Origin: Caballeronia sordidicola
GTDB lineage: Bacteria > Pseudomonadota > Gammaproteobacteria > Burkholderiales > Burkholderiaceae
Assembly (NCBI RefSeq): GCF_001544455.2
Contig: NZ_FCOC02000008.1
Span: 62,001 to 126,000 of the forward strand
Direction of reading: 5' to 3'
Length of the DNA: 64,000 nucleotides
The notes beneath the pieces are model-generated. The model was given only the letters and a program-made list of their open reading frames with translations, did no database searches and had not been told where the DNA came from. The translations under genes and the position numbers were made by a program. This document shows, piece after piece, positions 42,181-52,296 of the stretch. The stretch's first letter is position 1, and each line of letters starts with the position of its first letter.

Positions 42181-45100
42181 GCGATCAGGATCGGGATCAG
42201 TCTGCCCGCGAAAAGGCGGCGGCTTCGGGCGATTATCGTCACGAGGAAGGCAGCTTCAATCTTTCTGCCTGGGCGTTGCGGCATCAGGCGCTGGTCGTGT
42301 TCCTGATCGCGATGGCGACCATTTTCGGCGTGCTCGCGTACACGCGGCTCGCGCAATCCGAAGACCCGCCGTTCACGTTCCGCGTGATGGTCATCCAGAC
42401 CTTCTGGCCTGGCGCGACCGCGCGGCAGGTGCAGGAACAGGTCACCGACAAGATCGCGAAGAAGCTGCAGGAAACGCCATCCACGGATTTCCTGCGCAGC
42501 TATTCGCGCCCCGGCGAATCGCTTCTCTTCTTTACCATGAAAGACGGCGCGCCCGCGAAGGAGGTGCCGGAAGAGTGGTATCAGGTCCGGAAAAAAGTCG
42601 GCGACATTGCGTACACGCTGCCTCCCGGCGTGCAGGGACCGTATTTCAACGATGAATTCGGCGACGTCTTCACGAACATCTATACGCTCGAAGGAGATGG
42701 CTTTTCGCCGGCCCAGCTACACGATTACGCCGACTCGCTGCGCACCGTCCTGCTGCGCGTTCCCGGCGTCGCGAAGGTCAATTATTTCGGCGATCAGGAC
42801 GAACGCGTCTACGTCGAGATATCGAATACGCAACTCACCCGGCTTGGCATATCGCCGCAACAGATCGCGCAGGCTATAGACGGACAGAACGCCGTCGCCC
42901 CCGCCGGCACAATGAACACGCCCAACGACCGCGTGTTCGTGCGCCCGAGCGGGCAGATCACCGACATGGCCGCCCTCGCCGACACGCTCATCCGCGTGAA
43001 CGGCCGCTCGTTTCGCCTCGGCGACATTGCGACCATCAGGCGCGGTTATCTCGATCCGCCCGCCACGCAAATGCGCTCGGCTGAGAAGCCGGTGCTCGGT
43101 ATCGGCATCACCATGCAGCCGGGGCAGGACGTCGTGCGTCTTGGCCGGGCGCTGGACGCTCAAGTGGCGCAACTGCGCACGCAGCTTCCCGCCGGGCTCG
43201 TGCTGAACGAAGTGTCGAGCATGCCGCACGCGGTATCGAAGTCGGTCGACGACTTTCTCGAAGCCGTGGCCGAAGCGGTCGTGATCGTGCTGATCGTGAG
43301 CCTTGTTTCGCTCGGGTTTCGCACCGGCATGGTGGTCGTGATCTCGATTCCGGTCGTGCTCGCGGTAACCGCGCTCTTCATGTATCTCTTCGATATCGGC
43401 CTGCACAAGGTCTCGCTTGGCACACTGATCCTCGCGCTCGGCCTGCTGGTCGACGACGCGATCATCGCGGTGGAAATGATGGCCGTGAAGCTCGAGCAAG
43501 GATGGAACCGCTCGCGCGCCGCGGCTTACGCGTACACCAGCACGGCGTTCCCTATGCTCACCGGCACGCTTGTCACCGTCGGCGGTTTCCTGCCGATCGC
43601 GCTCGCCAAATCCAGCACGGGCGAATACACGCGCTCGATCTTCGAGGTGTCCGCGATCGCGCTGATTGCGTCGTGGTTCGCGGCGGTCGTGCTGATTCCG
43701 CTGCTCGGCTACAAGCTGCTGCCGGAGCGCAAGCGCGAGGCGCATCACGCGCCCGATCATGAACACGACATTTACGACACGAAGTTCTACACGCGGCTGC
43801 GCGGCTGGCTCACGTGGTGTATCGAGCGGCGTTTCGTGGTGCTCGGCATCACGATCGTGCTGTTCGTGATCGCCATGGCGGGCTTCACGCTCGTGCCGCA
43901 GCAGTTCTTCCCGAGTTCGGACCGCTCCGAACTGCTGGTCGATGTCCGCCTGCAGGAAGGCGCGTCGTTCGACGCCACGTTGCGCGAAACCAGGCGTCTC
44001 GAGAAGGTGCTCGAAGGACGGCCCGAGATCGATCATGTGGTGAATTTTGTCGGCACGGGCGCGCCGCGTTTTTACCTGCCGCTCGACCAGCAGTTGCCGC
44101 AGCCCAACTTCGCGCAGTTCGTGATCACGGCGAAATCCGTGGAGGACCGCGAGAAACTGGCAAGCTGGCTCGGACCCGTGTTGCGCGAGAAGTTTTCATC
44201 GATACGAACGCGTTTGTCGCGACTCGAAAACGGACCGCCGGTCGGCTATCCGGTCCAATTCCGCGTCAGCGGCGACGACCTGCCGACGGTGCGCGGCATC
44301 GCGGAAAAAGTCTTCGCCGAAATGCGCGCCGACAGCGGCACGTCCAACGTTCAATACGATTGGGACGAACCCTCGGAGCGTTCGGTGCGCTTTCAGATCG
44401 ACCAGAAGAAAGCGCGTGAACTCGGCGTGAGCTCGCAGGACGTGTCCAACTTCCTTGCAATGCAGTTCACCGGTTACACGGTCACGCAGTATCGCGAGCG
44501 CGACAAGCTGATCAGCGTCGACCTGCGCGCGCCGCTGCGTGAACGCGTCGATCCGGCGAGACTCGCCACGCTCGCCATGCCAACGCCCAATGGCGCCGTG
44601 CCGCTCGGGACGATCGGTCATGTCGTCAACGATCTGGAATATGGCGTGATCTGGGAACGGGATCGTCAGCCGACCATCACCGTGCAATCGGATGTGCGCG
44701 CGGGCGCGCAAGGTATCGACGTGACGCATGCCATAGAAAAGAAACTCGGCACGCTGCGCGCGAGCCTGCCGGTGGGTTACAGGATCGAAGTGGGCGGCCC
44801 GGTTGAGGAAAGCGGCAAGGGTCAGGCTTCCATCAATGCGCAAATGCCGATCATGGTGATCGTCGTGCTGACGCTGCTGATGATCCAGTTGCAGAGCTTC
44901 GCACGCGTGATGATGGTCGTGCTGACCGCGCCGCTAGGGCTGATCGGCGTGGTGATCACGCTGCTGCTTTTCAACAAGCCGTTTGGTTTTGTCGCCATGC
45001 TGGGTGTGATCGCCATGTTCGGAATCATCATGCGCAACTCCGTGATTCTCGTGGATCAGATCGAGCAGGACATCGCGGCGGGACATCCGCGCTTCGACGC

Positions 45101-45362
45101 CATTGTGGGCGCAACCGTGCGGCGCTTCCGGCCGATAACGCTGACAGCCGCGGCCGCTGTGCTCGCGCTGATCCCGCTCCTGCGCAGCAACTTCTTCGGC
45201 CCGATGGCGACCGCGCTGATGGGCGGCATCACGAGCGCCACCGTGCTCACGCTGTTTTACCTGCCGGCGTTGTATGCAGCTTCGTTCAGGGTGAAGCACC
45301 ATGAGCGCGCGGGTCATCAGGACCCCAACACGCCCGCTGCTGGCGACGGAGGCCGCTCATGA
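42177..45362 (+). CDS. RND family multidrug efflux transporter
   Basis: A 1061-residue inner-membrane pump of AcrB/MdtB size. The first helix follows NLSAWALRHQALVVFLIAMATIFG, and the periplasmic part contains the family motifs SEDPPFTFRVMVIQTFWPGATA and GILVDDA-type (GLLVDDAIIAVEMM) in helix 4. A second transmembrane cluster occupies residues 860-1040 with the paired GIIMRNSVILVDQI. ATG 42177 overlaps the adaptor stop. The heavy-metal pumps of the CusA type would carry other signatures, so this is more likely a drug/hydrophobe pump. Operon order is adaptor, pump, outer-membrane factor. Confidence 0.94.
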   Translation: MSDQDRDQSAREKAAASGDYRHEEGSFNLSAWALRHQALVVFLIAMATIFGVLAYTRLAQSEDPPFTFRVMVIQTFWPGATARQVQEQVTDKIAKKLQETPSTDFLRSYSRPGESLLFFTMKDGAPAKEVPEEWYQVRKKVGDIAYTLPPGVQGPYFNDEFGDVFTNIYTLEGDGFSPAQLHDYADSLRTVLLRVPGVAKVNYFGDQDERVYVEISNTQLTRLGISPQQIAQAIDGQNAVAPAGTMNTPNDRVFVRPSGQITDMAALADTLIRVNGRSFRLGDIATIRRGYLDPPATQMRSAEKPVLGIGITMQPGQDVVRLGRALDAQVAQLRTQLPAGLVLNEVSSMPHAVSKSVDDFLEAVAEAVVIVLIVSLVSLGFRTGMVVVISIPVVLAVTALFMYLFDIGLHKVSLGTLILALGLLVDDAIIAVEMMAVKLEQGWNRSRAAAYAYTSTAFPMLTGTLVTVGGFLPIALAKSSTGEYTRSIFEVSAIALIASWFAAVVLIPLLGYKLLPERKREAHHAPDHEHDIYDTKFYTRLRGWLTWCIERRFVVLGITIVLFVIAMAGFTLVPQQFFPSSDRSELLVDVRLQEGASFDATLRETRRLEKVLEGRPEIDHVVNFVGTGAPRFYLPLDQQLPQPNFAQFVITAKSVEDREKLASWLGPVLREKFSSIRTRLSRLENGPPVGYPVQFRVSGDDLPTVRGIAEKVFAEMRADSGTSNVQYDWDEPSERSVRFQIDQKKARELGVSSQDVSNFLAMQFTGYTVTQYRERDKLISVDLRAPLRERVDPARLATLAMPTPNGAVPLGTIGHVVNDLEYGVIWERDRQPTITVQSDVRAGAQGIDVTHAIEKKLGTLRASLPVGYRIEVGGPVEESGKGQASINAQMPIMVIVVLTLLMIQLQSFARVMMVVLTAPLGLIGVVITLLLFNKPFGFVAMLGVIAMFGIIMRNSVILVDQIEQDIAAGHPRFDAIVGATVRRFRPITLTAAAAVLALIPLLRSNFFGPMATALMGGITSATVLTLFYLPALYAASFRVKHHERAGHQDPNTPAAGDGGRS

Positions 45363-46825
45363 TGCGCTTTTCCTTGACCACGCTTGCGTTCGCGTCAGTG
45401 CTCTCGGCGTGCTCGTTCGGACCGGACGGCAAGCCGCCCGCGTTGCCGCCTGTGTCGCATTACGGCGTCACGGCGCAGCCGTCGCATACCGTCTCGGCCG
45501 AAGGCGTCTCACAAACCTTCGATGCCAGCGCGAAGCCCGTTCCCGACTGGTGGAAGCTCTACCGGTCCGACGCGCTGAACGCGCTTGTAGACGAAGGCCT
45601 GCGCAACAGCCCGAACCTCGCCGCCGCCGACAAAAGCCTCGCGGCCGCGCGCGAGCAACTGCGGGCGCAGATCGGCTCGTCGATGCTGCCGAGCATCGAC
45701 CTGGGCGGCCAGGTCGACCGCGAGCGTGCTATCGGCGTGCCGAATTTCGGTCCGCCAACGGTGCTCTATAACCTGTTCGTCGGCCAGATCCGTGCGCAAT
45801 ACACGTTCGATCTGTTCGGTGCGGCGCGCCTGGCCGACCGCGCGCTGGCGGCCCAGGTGGACAGCCAGTCCTGGCAATTCGATGCCGCCCGCCGCGCGCT
45901 TGCCGCGAACATCGTGACGGGCGCGATCGGCGCCGCCGCGTTGCGCGCGCAAATCGATACGACCGAGCGCCTCGTCGTTCTCGCCGACGAAGACGCGCGC
46001 GAGACGCAGCGCCGCTATGAACTTGGCTCCGCCTCGCGTTCGGACGCGCTCAACGCGCGATCGAGCGCGGCCGGGCTTGCGGCTTCGCTTCCCGGCCTCA
46101 AGGCGCAATGGCTCTCGACGCGTCATGCGCTCGCCGTGATGCTCGGCCGCACGCCCGATCAGGCGCCGCCCGATCTCGACCTCGCGGCGCTCACGGTGCC
46201 GGCGAACGTGCCGGTCGTGGTGCCGTCGGACCTGCTTGCAAGCCGCCCCGACATCCAGGCCGCCGATGCCTTGCTCAAGGCCGCCGCCGCGCAGGTCGGC
46301 GTGGCGACCGCGCAGATGTTCCCGAGCTTGTCGCTGTCGGCGCAAATGGGCAAGGCCGGTTTTAGCTGGCCCACGGCGCTCTCCGGCGCGGGCGCGATCT
46401 GGGGCATTGGCGCGTCGCTCTCGCAGCCGCTCTTTCACGGCGGCGCGCTGCTCGCGCAAAAGCGCGCGGCGCAGGCGAGCTACGAGGCTGCGGTCTCGCA
46501 GTACAAGCAAACGGTCCTGACGGCGTTCCGCAATGTCGCCGATTCCCTCGCGGCGCTCGAGCAGGACAACGAGGCGCTCAGTTTCGCCGATACCGCTAGC
46601 CGCACGTCCATGAGCGTCTTCTCCGATTCCACGGCACGTGCGCGGCTCGGCGCCATTGCGCCTTCGTCGGTACGCGCAAGCGAACGGCAATACCGGAACG
46701 CAAGGCTCGACGCGATCCGGTACGAAAGTGCGCGCCTCACCGATACCGCGCTCCTGTTCCAGGCAATGGGCTCGCCGAACGGCGGCGCGGCAAACGTCGC
46801 GGCAGCGGCTGATCCCGCCAAATAA
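45359..46825 (+). CDS. NodT/OprM family outer-membrane efflux lipoprotein
   Basis: A 488-residue trimeric channel subunit. The lipoprotein signal ends LSACSFGPD, with the acylated Cys at residue 18. The two long repeated helical-barrel halves are visible as pairs of NSPNLAAADKSLAAAREQLRAQIGSSMLPSIDLGGQ and ASRPDIQAADALLKAAAAQVGVATAQMFPSLSLSAQMG; both contain the usual PDI/PSL pattern. The ATG overlaps the pump stop by 4 bp. The C-terminus is Ala-rich. It completes the tripartite exporter. Confidence 0.93.
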   Translation: MMRFSLTTLAFASVLSACSFGPDGKPPALPPVSHYGVTAQPSHTVSAEGVSQTFDASAKPVPDWWKLYRSDALNALVDEGLRNSPNLAAADKSLAAAREQLRAQIGSSMLPSIDLGGQVDRERAIGVPNFGPPTVLYNLFVGQIRAQYTFDLFGAARLADRALAAQVDSQSWQFDAARRALAANIVTGAIGAAALRAQIDTTERLVVLADEDARETQRRYELGSASRSDALNARSSAAGLAASLPGLKAQWLSTRHALAVMLGRTPDQAPPDLDLAALTVPANVPVVVPSDLLASRPDIQAADALLKAAAAQVGVATAQMFPSLSLSAQMGKAGFSWPTALSGAGAIWGIGASLSQPLFHGGALLAQKRAAQASYEAAVSQYKQTVLTAFRNVADSLAALEQDNEALSFADTASRTSMSVFSDSTARARLGAIAPSSVRASERQYRNARLDAIRYESARLTDTALLFQAMGSPNGGAANVAAAADPAK

Positions 46826-46960
46826 CCTGTCACATTGTTGAACGCTCTTTTACGAACCGTGCACCCGGAACGAAACCATTCACTATTCAGATAAATCGTG
46901 TTATTTCGAACGCGCATTTGCCATAGGCTGACGATCTTTCGTGCAATCTGAGGAAATGCC

Positions 46961-47707
46961 ATGTCTCGACCACCCATTCGCGATGTCTTCCGGCTTGCCC
47001 GTTTGGGACTGGATAAAGTCGCGCTGGCATGCGCTGCCTTCAGCTTGATGCATGCAAGCGCTCGTGCCGCAGAAGCGCCAGCGGCGGAAGCTGTGAGCAT
47101 CGATCAATGGGCTGCGCAATCGAGCGATCAGGTCGCGCGGCGTTCCATTAATGACGATGCGTGGGTAAATCTGTCGGCAGCCCATGTCGCGCAAGACGAT
47201 GCATGGAGCGCGCCGCCCGCGCCACTGCGCGTAGCAACGCCGCCGCGCGAGACATTGCCTGTCGCCAACGAGGCAATTCAGCAAATACGACCGCCGCAAC
47301 ACGCAAGCGCGCTGGTAATGGACGGCTCGGACTGGAATGAAACGCCGCGCGGCCGCTCGCCCGGATTGATTGCGGGCAACAACGCGTGGCGCAACCGCAT
47401 CGCGCCCGAGACAGCACGAACCATCGAACGCAACCCGGCCGAACAGAACCGGAGCGGCGAGCCGGCAACAGCATCCAAATATGAAGGTGTCTTGCAGCCT
47501 GATCCGTGGAGCGTGTCCGCAGCCCCTTCCGTGGGAGCCGACAGCACAGCAGATTGGCAGAACCTCAAAGTCGCGTCCACGACGCAGCAGCGGACATGCA
47601 GCCGTGACTGGAGTATTTTCTCCGGCGCGGGTTGCCTGGATTCGAGAAAGGCGCCAGACCCTGCGAAAGACCAGGGAACAGGCAACGCGAATCCACGGCC
47701 GCTCTAA
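46961..47707 (+). CDS. Secreted protein of unknown function with recurring D/N-x-W motifs
   Basis: A 248-residue protein with no recognised domain. GAGGAAATGCC precedes ATG 46961, a fair ribosome-binding site. The N-terminus (about residues 20-36) resembles a signal peptide ending SARAAEA. Eight Trp residues (50, 68, 82, 125, 143, 183, 199 and 217) each follow an Asp or Asn within two residues (DDAW twice, SDW, NNAW, DPW, ADW, RDW, IDQW). Two Cys (213, 225) near the end could form a disulfide. Its 3' end overlaps wspR by 4 bp in the opposite orientation. It could equally be a rapidly evolving envelope protein or matrix-related. Confidence 0.65.
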   Translation: MSRPPIRDVFRLARLGLDKVALACAAFSLMHASARAAEAPAAEAVSIDQWAAQSSDQVARRSINDDAWVNLSAAHVAQDDAWSAPPAPLRVATPPRETLPVANEAIQQIRPPQHASALVMDGSDWNETPRGRSPGLIAGNNAWRNRIAPETARTIERNPAEQNRSGEPATASKYEGVLQPDPWSVSAAPSVGADSTADWQNLKVASTTQQRTCSRDWSIFSGAGCLDSRKAPDPAKDQGTGNANPRPL

Positions 47708-48843
47708 GCTGATCCGCCGGCTTCGACCCGGTTGCGGCCATCGCGTTTCGCACGGTACAGCGCCAGATCCGCCGCTTCGATCAGTTGTTTCACGTTCTCT
47801 CCCGGTTGCGGCACCTGCGTCACGCCGCCCACGCTGATGGTCACGCATTTGGCCAGCGACCCGGTATGCGGCACGGCGAGCGCCTCCACGGCCATGCGGA
47901 TTTTCTCGCCGAGAACACGCAACCCGGTCGCCAACGTAGACGGCAACACCACCGCGAACTCCTCGCCACCGAAGCGCGCCGCCAGATCTGCAGGGCGGTT
48001 GAGGCACGACTCAATGGCGCGCGCAACGAGCTTGAGCACGTCGTCGCCGGCAACGTGGCCGTAGGTATCGTTGTAGGACTTGAAGTTATCCACGTCGATC
48101 ATCAGGAAACCGAGTGACGACTTGTCGCGTGCGGCGCGCTTCCATTCGGCGCTCATGTAGTCGTCAAGACAGCGCCGGTTCGACAAACCCGTAAGCCCGT
48201 CGGAATTCGTCAGGCGTTGCAGCTCCAGATTCGTTTCCAGCAGCTTTTGCTGTGACTGGCGCAACGCCCGATACGCGTCGTCGCGCTGCAGGAGATTCAG
48301 GTATGAGCGCGAGTGGTATCGAATCCTCGCGATCAGTTCAATGCTGTCCGGCAGCTTCACCAGATAGTCGTTGGCGCCCGCGGCGAACGCGGCGCTCTTG
48401 ATCCGCGGCTCATCCTTGGTGGACAGCACGATGATCGGAATATCGCGCGTTGCCTCATGCCCGCGATACTGCCGCACCAGCGTCAGGCCGTCCACGCCGG
48501 GCATCACCAGGTCCTGCAGGATCACGGTCGGCCGCGTGGCCTGCGCGACGCGCAATGCGTCCTCGGGATTCGCGCAGTAATGGAAGTCGAGCCTTGGTTG
48601 ATCGACGAGCATTCGGCGCACGGCTTCCGCAACGATTGTCTGGTCATCGACAAGCAGCACCATGACCGAACTCTCCGCGGCGCTCGGCGTGTTCAACGCT
48701 TCGGCGACCAGATCCGTGAGCGAGTCGGCGGCGAGCGTGGCGGAAGCCGAAGTGTCCCCGGCCGCATCTTTCGGGGCGGCCTGCCCGCTTTCCGACTCAC
48801 GTCGGGCGCGCTCTGCCAGCGGATCTGCGTTTCGATGTTCCAT
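47704..48843 (-). CDS. wspR: WspR: response-regulator diguanylate cyclase
   Basis: A 379-residue cytosolic enzyme making cyclic-di-GMP from two GTP. An unstructured N-terminal segment (about residues 1-58) precedes the receiver domain, whose phospho-Asp lies in ILQDLVMPG. A coiled linker leads to the GGDEF domain (about residues 215-375) with the active-site GGEEF. An intact inhibitory I-site RxxD (RPAD) lies five residues before it. In Pseudomonas phosphorylated WspR forms active clusters at surfaces. The product is activated by WspE. It is the last gene of the operon, 58 bp after wspF. Confidence 0.93.
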   Translation of the reverse strand: MEHRNADPLAERARRESESGQAAPKDAAGDTSASATLAADSLTDLVAEALNTPSAAESSVMVLLVDDQTIVAEAVRRMLVDQPRLDFHYCANPEDALRVAQATRPTVILQDLVMPGVDGLTLVRQYRGHEATRDIPIIVLSTKDEPRIKSAAFAAGANDYLVKLPDSIELIARIRYHSRSYLNLLQRDDAYRALRQSQQKLLETNLELQRLTNSDGLTGLSNRRCLDDYMSAEWKRAARDKSSLGFLMIDVDNFKSYNDTYGHVAGDDVLKLVARAIESCLNRPADLAARFGGEEFAVVLPSTLATGLRVLGEKIRMAVEALAVPHTGSLAKCVTISVGGVTQVPQPGENVKQLIEAADLALYRAKRDGRNRVEAGGSA

Positions 48844-48901
48844 GACTGTCCTGTGTGATCCTGAATACTCGATCAGTGTTCAAGCGCATTTTGGCGAAAG
48901 T

Positions 48902-49924
48902 TCAAATGCCTCGCCTGCGCGACGATGCGAACGCACCGACCACGGCGTTCGCGATGTTCTGAAGCGGCAGGATGGAAACGGCCGCATTGATCGCGGCAGC
49001 CGCTTTCGGCATGCCATATACGGCGCACGTCGCCTCGTCCTGCGCGATCGTGTGATATCCGTTCGCACGCATGGCGGCCAGGCCTGCGGCGCCGTCCCGG
49101 CCCATGCCGGTCAGGAGCACGCCGACCGCGTTGCCGTTCCAGCGCGCGACCACGCTGTTGAAAAACACATCGATGGAAGGCCGGTATGGCGTCGACATCG
49201 GGTCTTCCGTGTAGGCGAGCCGGTTACCGGCGCCAAAATGCAGGTGGTCGTTGGTTGCCGCCAGCAGCACTTTGCCCGGCTCCGGGCGGTCGCCCTCGCG
49301 CGCCACGCGCACCGGCAATCTGGACTGCGCGTTCAGCCAGTCGGCCATGCCGACGGCAAACGCCTGATCCACATGCTGCACGATGACCGTCGCCGGTGTG
49401 AAATCGGCAGGCAGCGCGGCGAGCAGCACGGCAAGTGCACCGGGTCCGCCTGCCGACGCGCCAATCGCGAGCAAGGCGGTGCCGGATGTTATACGCGGCG
49501 CGGCGTCCAGTGGATTCGCTGCCGCTTTCGCGCGCTGCTGCGCCCCGATCTGATCGATCTTGGCGATCAGCGCGGCGATTCCGCGCTTCGCGTCGGGACC
49601 CGCGAGCGCGGGTGTATCGACAGCATCGAGCGCACCCGCCCCCATTGCCTCGTACACGCGCCACGCGTTTGCACCTACATCCACGGTCACGATCAGGATC
49701 GCGCACGGCGCCTGGCGCATGATGCGCCGCGTGGCTTCCGTGCCGTCCATGTGCGGCATCACGAGATCCATCAGGACGACATCGGGCTTCTGCGCCGTGC
49801 AGTAGTCCACGGCCTGCTCACCGTCGGTCGCGACCCAGACCACTTCGAAATCATCCCGCGTCGCCAGCGCCGAGCGCATGGCTTCCACTGCAAGCGGCAT
49901 GTCGTTCACAATTCCGATCTTCAT
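48902..49924 (-). CDS. wspF: WspF: chemotaxis-type protein-glutamate methylesterase/response regulator
   Basis: A 340-residue CheB homologue that demethylates WspA and limits signalling. The receiver domain (about residues 1-120) has the phospho-Asp in VVLMDLVMPHMDG. The catalytic domain follows a linker and carries Ser in IGASAGGPGAL, His in IVQHVDQ and Asp in GMGRDGAAG, the methylesterase triad. Loss of WspF function is known in other species to give wrinkly colonies with high cyclic-di-GMP; here the frame is intact. It starts 38 bp after wspE. Confidence 0.93.
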   Translation of the reverse strand: MKIGIVNDMPLAVEAMRSALATRDDFEVVWVATDGEQAVDYCTAQKPDVVLMDLVMPHMDGTEATRRIMRQAPCAILIVTVDVGANAWRVYEAMGAGALDAVDTPALAGPDAKRGIAALIAKIDQIGAQQRAKAAANPLDAAPRITSGTALLAIGASAGGPGALAVLLAALPADFTPATVIVQHVDQAFAVGMADWLNAQSRLPVRVAREGDRPEPGKVLLAATNDHLHFGAGNRLAYTEDPMSTPYRPSIDVFFNSVVARWNGNAVGVLLTGMGRDGAAGLAAMRANGYHTIAQDEATCAVYGMPKAAAAINAAVSILPLQNIANAVVGAFASSRRRGI

Positions 49925-49962
49925 TGCGCGCCCCTTCTGTCTCTCGTTTTACGGGTGGGTGA

Positions 49963-52296
49963 TCACGGCTGCGCCTCGCCGATCAGGTCGCGCACGGCAT
50001 CAAGCAGGGTTTGATCGTGGAAACTGCCTTTGGCCAGATAGTAATCCGCGCCCGCATCCAGCCCGCGCTGACGGTCTTCCGCGCGGTCCTTGTACGACAC
50101 GATCATGACCGGCGTGTCGCGCAGTTGCGGATCGCGCCGGATCAGCGCCACCAGTTCAATACCGTCCAGCCGCGGCATGTCGATGTCCGTGATCACCAGA
50201 TCGAAACGATCGCTGCGCACCGCGTTCCAGCCGTCCATGCCATCGACTGCAATGGTCACGTCGTAACCGCGGCTCGCGAGCAGCTTGCGTTCGAGTTCAC
50301 GCACGGTCAGCGAGTCGTCGACCACCAGCACGCGCTTTTTCGGCACGGCGGCCGCCTGGGCCGTACCTTGCGAAACGCGGCCGAGTTCACCATCGACAAC
50401 CAGCTTTTCCACGGCGCGCAGCCAATCATCGAGATCGGCGATCAGGAGCGGATCGCCGTTTTCCATCAACGCGCCCGCCGCTATGTTGGGGACCTTGCCC
50501 AGGCGTTTGTCGAGCGGCTGCACGACCAGCATGCGCTCGCCGAGGAACCGGTCGACCACCACGCCGTAGGTCGCCGCGCCCTGCCCGATCACGACCACAT
50601 TGAGCGCGTTGCCGGCGGCATTGAACGTGCCGGCGCGCAGGATCTGGTGCGCCGTGACAATGCCGAGCCGCCGCCCTTCGAACTCGAAATGCTGATGGCC
50701 TTCGAGCAGTTCGATTGATGCACGCGGCAACACGAGCGTGCGCACGACATGCGCGAGCGGCAGGCCGTAAGGCTCGCCATCGATTTCCACGATCAGGCTG
50801 CGGATTACCGACAACGTCAGCGGCAGTTGCATCAGGAAACGCGTGCCGGCCAGCGCTTCCTGCGTGACGCGCAAGCTGCCGCGCACCTGGCGCACGACGT
50901 CGTGCACCGCGTCGAGACCGACGCCGCGGCCGGAAACGTCGGTGACCGTATCGCGCATGGAAAAGCCGGGAAGAAACAGGAATTCGAGCAATTCGGCTTC
51001 CGACAGACGCGCGGCCGTCGTTTCGCTGGACAGGCGTTTTTGCACGATCGCCCGGCGCAGCGCGGCCAGATCGACGCCGCCGCCGTCATCGCTCACGCTG
51101 ATGAAAAGCGATCCCGCGCTGTGGCGCGCCTCGAGCGTGATCGTGCCCTCGGGCGGCTTGCCGAGCGCCTGGCGGATCGACGGCGCCTCAATGCCGTGAT
51201 CCACGGCGTTGCGCAACAAATGGCCGAGCGGCGCTTCGAGCATGTCGAGGATGTCGCGGTCCACTTCCGTGGTTTCGCCCGCGATCACGAGACGCACCTG
51301 TTTATCGAGCGAGCGGGCGACGTCGCGGACCATGCGCGCAAAACCGCCGGTGGCGTCGACGAAAGGACGCATCCGGCATTCGAGCGCTTCGTCGTAAAGC
51401 TGCTGCGAGAGATGCGTCGCACGGCGGTCGTAGTTTTCGAGTTCGACCAGGCGCTCGCCCAACTGTCGCTGCGCTTCGGCATTGAGGCGGCGGATTTCAT
51501 CGAGCGCGGCGAGCGTGCGCACGTCGAGCGCGGCAGTCGGCGTCATGCCGGATTCGGGATTCGAACTCCGCGATGATTCCGTCAGCGATTCATGCAGGAA
51601 ATCGAGCGCCCGGCTGGCGTCGCGCTGAATGCGCTTCACGCGCAGCATGGATTGCGCGAACGGCTTGAGCCAGCGCGATTCCACCAGCGATTCGCCCGAA
51701 TGGCTGAGCAGGCGGTCAAGGGTATCCGTACGCACGCGCAGCATGCGGGTCGATTCACGTTGTTCGGCAGGCGACCAGGCTGGCAGCGGGCGCTCGGGTT
51801 CGGGCCCGCGTGGCATGTCCTCGGAAACCGGCGCGGCAAGCGTCAATTCCTTCGATAGACCAAAAAACGCGTCGGTAACCGGCGTCTCGGACGAAGGCCT
51901 GTCGACCTCAAACGCGTCGCCGTTCATCCGCCCGTTCAGTTCATCGACGAACGTATCCACCTCCGCTTGCGGCACGGTTTCGTCGCCGGAAGCCTGGCCA
52001 ATCCGCACGATCAGGTCGACGCCCGCCAGCAGCACGTCGATCATGGCGGCGTCCACGTTCACGCGCCCCTGCTGCGCGCCGACGAAGCAATCCTCCATGA
52101 CGTGCGCGAGGCTTACGCCGACCGGTATGCCAACAATCCGCGCCGCGCCCTTCAGCGAATGCGCGGCGCGCATGCAGGCTTCGAGCGTGACCGGATCGCG
52201 GGGCGCGCGTTCGAGCGCGAGCAGGCCGTCGCTCAGGATCTGCGCCTGCGTGCGTGCTTCCTCGCGAAACAGGTCGACGAGCGAGGCGCCGCTCAT
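49963..52296 (-). CDS. wspE: WspE: hybrid CheA-type histidine kinase
   Basis: A 777-residue cytosolic kinase. Domains in order: Hpt with phosphorylated His in RAAHSLKGAARIVG (about residues 40-55), a linker, dimerisation and kinase domain (NAVDHGIEAP, DDGGGVDL, GRGVGLDAV), a CheW-like domain (GEPYGLPLAHVVRTL), and a C-terminal receiver with Asp in VITDIDMPRLDG. ATG 52296 overlaps wspD stop by 4 bp. The open frame to 52791 is not needed. It phosphorylates WspR and WspF. Confidence 0.94.
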   Translation of the reverse strand: MSGASLVDLFREEARTQAQILSDGLLALERAPRDPVTLEACMRAAHSLKGAARIVGIPVGVSLAHVMEDCFVGAQQGRVNVDAAMIDVLLAGVDLIVRIGQASGDETVPQAEVDTFVDELNGRMNGDAFEVDRPSSETPVTDAFFGLSKELTLAAPVSEDMPRGPEPERPLPAWSPAEQRESTRMLRVRTDTLDRLLSHSGESLVESRWLKPFAQSMLRVKRIQRDASRALDFLHESLTESSRSSNPESGMTPTAALDVRTLAALDEIRRLNAEAQRQLGERLVELENYDRRATHLSQQLYDEALECRMRPFVDATGGFARMVRDVARSLDKQVRLVIAGETTEVDRDILDMLEAPLGHLLRNAVDHGIEAPSIRQALGKPPEGTITLEARHSAGSLFISVSDDGGGVDLAALRRAIVQKRLSSETTAARLSEAELLEFLFLPGFSMRDTVTDVSGRGVGLDAVHDVVRQVRGSLRVTQEALAGTRFLMQLPLTLSVIRSLIVEIDGEPYGLPLAHVVRTLVLPRASIELLEGHQHFEFEGRRLGIVTAHQILRAGTFNAAGNALNVVVIGQGAATYGVVVDRFLGERMLVVQPLDKRLGKVPNIAAGALMENGDPLLIADLDDWLRAVEKLVVDGELGRVSQGTAQAAAVPKKRVLVVDDSLTVRELERKLLASRGYDVTIAVDGMDGWNAVRSDRFDLVITDIDMPRLDGIELVALIRRDPQLRDTPVMIVSYKDRAEDRQRGLDAGADYYLAKGSFHDQTLLDAVRDLIGEAQP

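Noticed and set aside
42717..44036. 439-codon minus-strand frame opposite the RND pump
   Set aside because: His/Arg/Asp-rich composition, no start signal, and full overlap of a conserved pump gene.
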